Shown: in pieces, positions 1 to 5,239 of the stretch
Numbering within the stretch: the first letter of the stretch is position 1
Layout of the letters: every line of letters starts with the position of its first letter
From: Planctomycetaceae bacterium
GTDB taxonomy: Bacteria > Planctomycetota > Planctomycetia > Pirellulales > Pirellulaceae
Assembly (NCBI GenBank): GCA_007695205.1
Contig: REEF01000973.1
Span: 1-5,886 of the forward strand
Length of the DNA stretch: 5,886 nucleotides
Direction of reading: 5' to 3'
Made by a program: the position numbers and the translations under genes
Notes under the pieces: generated by a model
Told to the model about the DNA's origin: nothing
Seen by the model: the letters and a program-made list of their open reading frames with translations, nothing else
The model's database searches: none

Positions 1-66
1 GATGTACGGACCGGTCGGATCGTCGGCATCTTCCCCGTTGGTCAACTTCTCGATCATGATCGCTGG
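1..66 (-). repeat. DUF11/DUF7507-like repeat unit 3 (partial, cut by window edge)
   Basis: Residues 580-601, the first 22 residues of a third unit (PAIMIEKLTNGEDADD onward). Bases 1-55 are identical to bases 325-379, which points to recent duplication or gene conversion. The array evidently continues to the left of the window. Confidence 0.8.
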
Positions 67-1803
67 CGTGGCGCCGAAGTAATGACTGGGGTCCGAATCC
101 GTGACATCCGGGCCGACCGGCGGCGTGCCGGTCACTGCGCCCAGATTGACGTACTGGCCGGCCTGGGCCGTACCCGCAGCCGTCAGCGTCTGCGTCTGGC
201 CGGGCGCCAGCAGCGGGATCGTGCCGATCGGGCCCAGCACGTCGTCGGTGACCTGCACGTCGACCAGATCCACGTTGCCGGTGTTGGTCACGATGTACTC
301 CCAGGTCACCGGATCGCCCAACAGGATGTACGGACCGGTCGGATCGTCGGCATCTTCCCCGTTGGTCAACTTCTCGATCGTGAGCGACGGCGCTGCACCG
401 AAGTAGTGGCTCGGATCGCTGGCTTTCACGTCCGGGCCCACCGGCGGCGTGCCGATCGCCGTGCCGAGGTTCGCGTATTGACCGGGCTCCGCCGTCCCGT
501 TGGCCGTCAGCGTCTTCGAAGCCCCCGGAGCGAACGAAGCAATCGTGCCGATGGCACCAAGGACGTCGTCGGTCACCACCACATCCGTCAGCGCCACGTT
601 CCCCGTGTTCGTCACCACGTACGTCCAGGTCACCGCGTCGCCCACCAGGATGTACGGACCCGTCGGAGCGTCCGCGTCCTCGCCGTTGGTCGCCTTCTGG
701 ATATCGATCGCCGGGTTCGCTGGGACATTTGCGAAGTTGAGACTGTGGGTGGCGATCATTCCTTGCATGCCCTTATCGTTAAGGGGTTTGACCGGCTCCA
801 GGAAGATCGCTAGGTCCTGTTGTTGGAACGCTTCGTTGGCATAGATCACCGCCTGGTCTACGAACTCCTGCAAGGTGGGAGTTCCCGATGGGTTCCCACT
901 GAGGAGTGTATTGACTTGGAAATCGCCCGAGTAGAAGTCATCCGAGATATAGGAAACGCCGTTCTCTGGCACAGGGTCGAACGACAGCTCTCGTATCGCC
1001 AACAGCACTGCGACGGCATCAAGTTGGGATAAGGTGTTGGGCTCTCCTGTCGCCGGGTCAACGAAGTAGTTGTTGTAAAGATGGGCGAGCGCACCGACAT
1101 TGGCATTTTGGAGATTGGAGTGACCAGGCGCCAGACTCGGCATGACTTTAAAGATGCTCTCCGGGCTCTGAATAAAGTTGTATGGATCGTAGCAGGCCCC
1201 GAGAAAATCCGGCCGCATCACCTCGTTACCGTCCGCATCTTGTCCCGACACGAACATGGGGTACTGGCCAAGCGAAGTTGACTGTTCCTGGCCGCCGGGA
1301 AGTGTGTATTTGATTTTCGCCCATTTGTTACTGGCGAAGAAAGCGTCCAGATCGACCGTGGCTTTGATCGTCGACGGGTCCAAGAGTGTCACTTCGATCG
1401 TCTGTGCGTCGATTTCGACAGCGGGGTTTACCTGGGAGAGGATCTGGGTGTTGTGGTTGACATAACCGGACGGGGCGATCTCCTTGATGCGATAGGTTCC
1501 AGGTTGCAGATCGCTAAATCGGTAGAATCCATTGTTGTCCGTCGTCGTGCTTTCGATCTGTGTCCAAGAGTCACCCTCTGCCTGAAGCAGAAGAATTTCC
1601 GCACCCACTTTGCGTATGTCCCCGGCATCCAACTGCCCGTCCATGTTGCTGTCAACGAACGCGATGCCTTGCAGGAACCCGGCGGGCAAAGCGATCAACA
1701 GGTCTCGCCGCTCAAGTTGCTCGAAAGTTCCTCGTCTTGTCGACCACCTGGACAAAAGGCGTTTCTTCCTCCGTCTCTTGGTATGCTTTGTTCGATCTAT
1801 CAT
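1..1803 (-). CDS. Large planctomycete surface/extracellular protein: SdrD-B-like, thioester-like and DUF11-type repeats (3' partial)
   Basis: The minus-strand frame is open from an ATG at 1803-1801 to the window edge (601 codons); the C-terminus lies outside. An in-frame stop (1806-1804) directly precedes the ATG, and GGAG lies 11 bases upstream (1818-1815), so the start is well fixed. Residues 2-26 are very basic (KRRRKKR). Residues 27-36 read FEQLERRDLL, the planctomycete extracellular motif (Planc_extracel type), followed by a hydrophobic stretch. Residues ~42-114 resemble an SdrD B-like/Cna-B-like domain with a Ca-loop-like DSNMDGQLDAGD and an NGFYRFSDLQPGTYRIKE strand pair. Residues ~145-325 resemble a bacterial thioester domain: GACYDP with Cys204, LYNNYFVDPATG, then AVLLAIRE (265-272), where the family has A-x-Q-L-A-I-W-E, then SGDFQV. 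From 364 on come 108-residue DUF11/DUF7507-like beta-sandwich repeats. The likely role is an exported cell-surface stalk or adhesin; the ligand is unknown. Domain calls were made by eye. Confidence 0.9.
   Translation of the reverse strand, partial: MIDRTKHTKRRRKKRLLSRWSTRRGTFEQLERRDLLIALPAGFLQGIAFVDSNMDGQLDAGDIRKVGAEILLLQAEGDSWTQIESTTTDNNGFYRFSDLQPGTYRIKEIAPSGYVNHNTQILSQVNPAVEIDAQTIEVTLLDPSTIKATVDLDAFFASNKWAKIKYTLPGGQEQSTSLGQYPMFVSGQDADGNEVMRPDFLGACYDPYNFIQSPESIFKVMPSLAPGHSNLQNANVGALAHLYNNYFVDPATGEPNTLSQLDAVAVLLAIRELSFDPVPENGVSYISDDFYSGDFQVNTLLSGNPSGTPTLQEFVDQAVIYANEAFQQQDLAIFLEPVKPLNDKGMQGMIATHSLNFANVPANPAIDIQKATNGEDADAPTGPYILVGDAVTWTYVVTNTGNVALTDVVVTDDVLGAIGTIASFAPGASKTLTANGTAEPGQYANLGTAIGTPPVGPDVKASDPSHYFGAAPSLTIEKLTNGEDADDPTGPYILLGDPVTWEYIVTNTGNVDLVDVQVTDDVLGPIGTIPLLAPGQTQTLTAAGTAQAGQYVNLGAVTGTPPVGPDVTDSDPSHYFGATPAIMIEKLTNGEDADDPTGPYI
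67..390 (-). repeat. DUF11/DUF7507-like repeat unit 2 (108 aa, 324 bp)
   Basis: Residues 472-579. The spacing to the equivalent Asn codons in units 1 and 3 (685, 361 and 37) is exactly 324 bases each time. The unit keeps TNGEDADDPTGPYI, TNTGNV, VTDDVLG and SDPSHYFGA. Its first part is nearly identical in DNA to unit 3. Confidence 0.85.
391..714 (-). repeat. DUF11/DUF7507-like repeat unit 1 (108 aa, 324 bp)
   Basis: Residues 364-471 of the surface protein. The unit runs from PAIDIQK through TNGEDADAPTGPYI, VTWTYVVTNTGNV, VTDDVLGAIGTI and GTPPVGPDV to SDPSHYFGAA. It has the conserved-repeat pattern (TNTGN, V.VTDD, APG, LT, G.Y.N.G) of extracellular beta-sandwich modules. It is about 70% identical in protein to unit 2 by hand count, and starts directly after the thioester-like region. 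Confidence 0.85.
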
Positions 1804-1957
1804 CTATTGAAAAACTCCGTTATCCTCGGAATCAAATACCACAGATTAATGACCATTCGCTTTCACCCGAGAGAGCTATTTAGGTCACGTGGATTTCTCG
1901 CGAAGGACGGCTCTCGTTCGCGAACAACCCGGGGGGGCCGGATGCACGCACCCGCTC

Positions 1958-1986
1958 GTCCTTCGCTGCCGCCAAACCCGAAGGAC
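1958..1986. repeat. 8-bp perfect inverted repeat GTCCTTCG/CGAAGGAC
   Basis: GTCCTTCG (1958-1965) and CGAAGGAC (1979-1986) are perfect complements around a 13-base loop. A third copy, CGAAGGAC, lies at 1901-1908, and the bases after it (GGCTCTCG) resemble those after the 1979 copy (CGGCACTCT), giving an imperfect direct repeat 78 bases apart. The role is unknown: protein-binding dyad, RNA hairpin or chance. Confidence 0.5.
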
Positions 1987-2041
1987 CGGCACTCTTGCGC
2001 CCCAGACGGCAACAGCACAGGCGGTCTAGTGAAGGTCATGC

Positions 2042-2075
2042 TGGCGATTAGAAGCCGGCGCAGCGGCTTCCGCCA
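2042..2075. repeat. 12-bp bulged hairpin
   Basis: The inner stem is GAAGCCG (2051-2057) with CGGCTTC (2064-2070), around a six-base loop GCGCAG. The outer stem is TGGCG (2042-2046) with CGCCA (2071-2075). The four bases ATTA (2047-2050) are bulged on one side. All twelve pairs are Watson-Crick. It has no T-tract on either side, so it is not a classical intrinsic terminator. Confidence 0.55.
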
Positions 2076-2081
2076 ATCACG

Positions 2082-2106
2082 CAGAATCGTAAGGCCTCAG
2101 ATTCTG
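2082..2106. repeat. 7-bp inverted repeat CAGAATC/GATTCTG
   Basis: CAGAATC (2082-2088) and GATTCTG (2100-2106) are perfect complements around an 11-base loop containing AGGCCT. The dyad starts six bases after the bulged hairpin. The GATTCTGAC core recurs in the 2173-2317 pair. Confidence 0.45.
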
Positions 2107-2190
2107 ACCATCTCAAACACATGAATCGCATCACGTTTAAGCTTTATCTATCCTACGTAGTCCACCGAGACGCGATTCCTGACAGTGGAA

Positions 2191-2216
2191 CCGGTATTTT
2201 CTGAAGAAAAGTACGG
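2191..2216. repeat. Hairpin with TGAA loop
   Basis: TTTTC (2197-2201) pairs with GAAAA (2206-2210) around TGAA. GTA (2194-2196) pairs with TAC (2212-2214), and CC (2191-2192) with GG (2215-2216), leaving single G bulges at 2193 and 2211. It could be an operator-like dyad or an RNA hairpin. It lies about 175 bases before the pyrC start. Confidence 0.4.
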
Positions 2217-2347
2217 AATTTCCCCGCGATTGGAACGGCAAAACGCACCACAGAACATGGGGAAACTGCCCGTCAAGATGACACCTTAATACACCAGAAG
2301 GTTGGCTGTCAGAATCGAGACCCCGTGCATCAGCCAAGTCCGACCGT

Positions 2348-2353
2348 TATACT
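2348..2353 (+). promoter_or_regulatory. Possible -10 element upstream of pyrC (TATACT)
   Basis: TATACT differs from the sigma-70-type TATAAT at one position and would give a leader of roughly 30 bases before the ATG at 2391. No TTGACA-like -35 box is seen at 16-18 bases upstream. If real, it makes an upstream start at 2325 impossible and supports the 2391 start. This is a weak call on a short match. Confidence 0.25.
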
Positions 2354-2390
2354 GCGGAGCCGTCTTCCTTTCCTGGACGAGATGAATTGC

Positions 2391-3722
2391 ATGAAAACGT
2401 TAATCCAAAACGCGGACGTAATTCTGCCCGAAGGACAACTGCGGACCAACGTGCTGATCGATGGCCAGAAGATCGCGGCGATCGATCCTGCGCTGCATAC
2501 CAGGGCCGACGAAGTCGTGTCCGCCTCGGGCTTGTGCCTGCTGCCCGGTGTGATCGACGATCAGGTGCACTTCCGTGAACCGGGACTGACTCACAAGGAA
2601 GATTTGCACCACGCTACGCGAGCGTGTGCTAAAGGCGGAGTCACGACGTTCTTCGAAATGCCCAATACGGTGCCCAGCACCACCAGCCAGCAACGGCTGA
2701 ATGAAAAGCTGGACTTGGCCGCGAAGAAGAGCCTGGTCAACTACGGATTCTATATCGGAGCAACTCCGCAGAACCTGGACGAATTGCGCAACGCGCAGCG
2801 GACGCCCGGAATCAAGATCTTCATCGGTTCCAGTACCGGGGACCTGCTGGTCGACGACCAGCAGGCGTTGGAAAGGATCTTTGCCGAAACCAGCCTGCCC
2901 ATCGCCGCTCATTGCGAAGACGAAGGCATCGTTCGCGCGAATCAGCAGCGTTTTGCGGGCCAATCCGATGTGGCGGTTCATTCCCAAATTCGGGACCATC
3001 AAGCCGCATGGGTGGCCACCAAGCGAGCGACCGACCTGGCCCGCCGCCATCAGCATCGTTTTCACGTCTTACACGTGTCGACCGGCGCCGAAGTCGCGTT
3101 GTTTGCCGAGCATGGCGGGCTGTTGACCGCTGAAGTCTGCCCCCATCACCTGCTGCTGAACATCGACGATTACCCCCGATTGGGATCGCTGATCCAGATG
3201 AACCCCTCCCTGAAAACAGAACAGGATAACCAACAGCTTTGGCAGGCGCTGCTGGACGGGCTGATCCAGGTCATCGCCACCGACCATGCGCCCCATACGC
3301 TCGAGGAAAAACAGCAACCCTACCCAGCGTCCCCGTCCGGTCTGCCCGCCGTCGAGAATTCGCTGGCCTTGATGCTGGATCGGGTCAATCAGGGACGCTG
3401 CTCCCTGCAGCAGATCGCGCACTGGATGAGCGACGCACCGGCGCGAGTTTGGGATCTGGTCGACAAGGGCCGCATCCAGGTCGGGTACGATGCCGACTTG
3501 GTCCTGGTCGACATGCAACGAACCGAGGTGATCCTGAACCAGCAGCAGCAGACCAAGAGTGGCTGGAGTCCCTGGCATGGCCAATCGCTGCAGGGCTGGC
3601 CGGTGCGAACGTGGGTGATGGGCCGCGAGGTCTTTCGAGACGGCCACTTCGATCTGACAGTACGCGGTCACGAAGCCCGCTTCGATCATGCGCGAGGCGG
3701 TTACTGGAGCAACACATCCTAG
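2391..3722 (+). CDS. pyrC: Dihydroorotase (PyrC), 443 aa
   Basis: This zinc-dependent amidohydrolase should interconvert N-carbamoyl-L-aspartate and L-dihydroorotate, the third step of de novo pyrimidine synthesis, in the cytoplasm. An N-terminal small beta domain (MKTLIQNADVILPEGQ, LIDGQKIAAID) precedes the barrel. Key residues: DDQVHFREPG (56-65; Gln58 where most families have the first His of HxH, His60 kept), Lys142 in GIKIFIGSSTG (likely carboxylated metal-bridging lysine), His174 (AAHCED), His228 (HVLHVST), CPHH 250-253, Asn271 (MNPSLK), Asp298 (ATDHAPH), SGLPAVENSL ~316-325. Length fits the family. I chose ATG 2391 because homologues typically begin near M-x-T-L-I-x-N-A and GAG lies 9 bases before it. 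ATG 2382 is three codons upstream; GTG 2325 would add 22 residues unlike any domain. The secreted propeller gene follows after 24 bases, so the two are probably co-transcribed. Confidence 0.95.
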   Translation: MKTLIQNADVILPEGQLRTNVLIDGQKIAAIDPALHTRADEVVSASGLCLLPGVIDDQVHFREPGLTHKEDLHHATRACAKGGVTTFFEMPNTVPSTTSQQRLNEKLDLAAKKSLVNYGFYIGATPQNLDELRNAQRTPGIKIFIGSSTGDLLVDDQQALERIFAETSLPIAAHCEDEGIVRANQQRFAGQSDVAVHSQIRDHQAAWVATKRATDLARRHQHRFHVLHVSTGAEVALFAEHGGLLTAEVCPHHLLLNIDDYPRLGSLIQMNPSLKTEQDNQQLWQALLDGLIQVIATDHAPHTLEEKQQPYPASPSGLPAVENSLALMLDRVNQGRCSLQQIAHWMSDAPARVWDLVDKGRIQVGYDADLVLVDMQRTEVILNQQQQTKSGWSPWHGQSLQGWPVRTWVMGREVFRDGHFDLTVRGHEARFDHARGGYWSNTS

Positions 3723-3733
3723 ATCTGGCAATG

Positions 3734-3739
3734 AAAGGA
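3734..3739 (+). promoter_or_regulatory. Ribosome binding site AAAGGA
   Basis: AAAGGA lies seven bases before the ATG at 3747, inside the 24-base gap after pyrC. It fixes the start of the propeller gene and allows independent translation initiation on a shared transcript. Confidence 0.7.
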
Positions 3740-3746
3740 CAACAAC

Positions 3747-5189
3747 ATGCGACAGGAACGAGTTCTTCGGGGAAGCACCGTCATTTTCGTTCTGATGGCG
3801 GGATTCACGGCCGGGTTGGCCGAAGCCCGTGGTGGGGCGAGTGAGTATCCCGAGATCATCGAGCAGACGGATGTGGCGCCGGTCTGGTCGGCGCATCGGA
3901 TCGGTAGTCCGGTTCTGCTGACGCACGCTCCGTTCCAGTATGTCGGCTATTACGACGCCGATCGTTACCTGACGGTGGCTCAACGCCAGCTCGATTCGGA
4001 ATCCTGGAGATTCTACCGCTTTCCGATCCAGATGGGTTGGCCGACCGGTGGGCACGCGAAATTGACGCTGGCCGTCGACCGAGACGGTTTTTTGCACGTC
4101 AGTTCGTACCGACGAGGCTTGTTGCAAGGGCCGCCTAGCCCCCCGGCCATTCTCTATTATCGCTCGGAGAAACCCCACGATATCGGCAGCTTCGAGCGTT
4201 TGCAGATGGTTTCACCCGACGAAGACCCCGGGTACCCTACCTTCATCACGGGCCCCGACAACACGCTGTATTTCGAATACCGCCAGGGGTCCAGCGGTCG
4301 AGGCGATCAGATCTATAACGTCTACGACCCGGATACGCAAACATGGCGCCGGCTGTTGGATGTCCCGCTGCTGGACGGTCGCGGTCTGATGAACGCCTAC
4401 GGCGGCCCGCGTTTCGGCCCGGACGGGCTCTGGCACGCCGTGTGGGTTTGGCGCAATACCCCGTGCAACTCCACCAATCATACGCTGTCCTACGCGCGCA
4501 GCCCCGATCTGCGACATTGGCAGTCGATCGAAGACCAACCGGTCGCCTTGCCGATCACCAGCGAAACCACGCAGGTGATCGTCGATCCGGTGGGCCCCGG
4601 CCAGGGCTTGAGCAACATGACCAGTTTGCAATTGGGCTGGGACTCGCAACAGCGAACGGTGCACACGTATCACAAATACGATGAACACGGCAACAGCCAA
4701 ATCTATAATGCTCGATTCCAGGACGGCCGATGGCTTCGCGTCCAAGCGACCGACTGGGATTTTCGCTGGGACACCAGCGGTACCGGCGCGCTGCCGTATG
4801 TGGTCCGCACCGGAGCGATCCGCCCGTTGGACGGTGGGCAACTGGAGCAGGTGGTGTGGAGCGAACAGCATGGCAGTCGGCGCATCGTGCTGGAGGAAGC
4901 CACGCTGACGCCGATAAGAACAACGCCGCCGGACCCGGCACCGGCTTGGCAGCGTTCACTGTCGGTACCCGAATCGGATTTCCGAGTTCCCGCGAACGAC
5001 CGGCTGCTACGCAAGGGTGGGCGGATGCGAGTCCAGTGGATCAACGACCAGGGCCAATCCCCCGACGATCGCAGCCGGTACCTGCTGCGCTGGGAAAACG
5101 CCGGCGGCAACAATGACCGACCCGTCCCCGAACCTTGGCCCGAACCGACGATGTTGCGAGTGCTACGTCTGGTCACCGAGGGGGCTTGA
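3747..5189 (+). CDS. Secreted BNR_4 / ulvan-lyase-like (PL24/PL25-type) beta-propeller protein, 480 aa
   Basis: Residues 1-27 form a signal peptide: Arg near the start, hydrophobic core TVIFVLMAGFTAGL, probable cleavage after AEA (25-27). The rest matches the BNR_4 (BNR repeat-containing family member) pattern: LLTHAPFQYVGYYDADRYL (58-75), TLAVDRDGFLHV (107-118), YYRSEKP, FITGPDNTLYFEYRQG, WHAVWVWRNTP, TNHTLSYARSPDLRHW (243-258), YHKYDEHGNSQIYNARF, DWDFRW, PEPTMLRVLRL at the C-end. Seven-bladed ulvan lyases of PL24/PL25 belong to this fold, and Tyr163 and Arg179 keep the 16-residue spacing of the Tyr/Arg pair I recall from them; His103 also aligns. The second His (family H-x19-H) is Arg123, and the segment around it (SSYRRGLLQGPPSPP) looks longer than usual. 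It may act on an acidic polysaccharide outside the cytoplasm, but catalysis and substrate are not established. No sulfatase or uptake genes are in view. Confidence 0.8.
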   Translation: MRQERVLRGSTVIFVLMAGFTAGLAEARGGASEYPEIIEQTDVAPVWSAHRIGSPVLLTHAPFQYVGYYDADRYLTVAQRQLDSESWRFYRFPIQMGWPTGGHAKLTLAVDRDGFLHVSSYRRGLLQGPPSPPAILYYRSEKPHDIGSFERLQMVSPDEDPGYPTFITGPDNTLYFEYRQGSSGRGDQIYNVYDPDTQTWRRLLDVPLLDGRGLMNAYGGPRFGPDGLWHAVWVWRNTPCNSTNHTLSYARSPDLRHWQSIEDQPVALPITSETTQVIVDPVGPGQGLSNMTSLQLGWDSQQRTVHTYHKYDEHGNSQIYNARFQDGRWLRVQATDWDFRWDTSGTGALPYVVRTGAIRPLDGGQLEQVVWSEQHGSRRIVLEEATLTPIRTTPPDPAPAWQRSLSVPESDFRVPANDRLLRKGGRMRVQWINDQGQSPDDRSRYLLRWENAGGNNDRPVPEPWPEPTMLRVLRLVTEGA

Positions 5190-5239
5190 TGCAACGTTGG
5201 GGTTAAGGCGGAACTACAAGGGAATCGACGATCGGTTAC
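5190..5239. other. Short convergent intergenic gap
   Basis: Fifty bases separate the two convergent stop codons. I see only a small CAACGTTG palindrome and no stem followed by a T-run, so no terminator can be supported in either direction. Confidence 0.5.

Larger units (their letters stand above)
1804..2390. other. Divergent intergenic region, 587 bases, rich in inverted repeats
   Basis: This stretch separates the divergent surface-protein gene and pyrC. I find no reading frame with recognisable protein character. It holds a seven-G run (1931-1937) and several dyads listed separately: 1898-1923, 1958-1986, 2042-2075, 2082-2106, 2191-2216, and the spaced pair 2173-2185/2306-2317. The promoters of both flanking genes should lie here; only a weak -10-like TATACT at 2348-2353 is visible. 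None of the hairpins is followed by a T-run, so I do not call terminators. Confidence 0.7.

Noticed and set aside
2042..2075. Bulged hairpin as an intrinsic terminator or integron attC site
   Set aside because: No T-run follows on either strand, no gene ends nearby, and the RYYYAAC/GTTRRRY core sites of attC are not seen.
82..2124. Long plus-strand reading frames across 82-813, 101-406, 500-844 and 1453-2124
   Set aside because: They are antisense to the surface-protein gene, whose minus frame gives a coherent domain series; the plus frames are Arg/Ala/Pro-rich shadows, and the repeated ones simply mirror the 324-bp repeats.
2137..2337. Minus-strand 66-residue frame in the intergenic region
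   Set aside because: It has no recognisable domain or composition bias, no clear ribosome binding site, and crosses the inverted repeats; not supportable as a gene.
2325..2390. Upstream GTG start for pyrC adding 22 residues
   Set aside because: The extra residues match nothing in the family, and a -10-like TATACT lies downstream of this GTG; ATG 2391 fits the usual dihydroorotase N-terminus.
3069..4178. Minus-strand 369-residue frame overlapping pyrC and the propeller gene
   Set aside because: It spans two plus-strand genes with clear family motifs and has low-complexity Arg/Gln/Gly-rich sequence typical of an antisense shadow in GC-rich DNA.
5190..5239. Bidirectional terminator between the convergent genes
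   Set aside because: No stem of useful length with a T-run was found.
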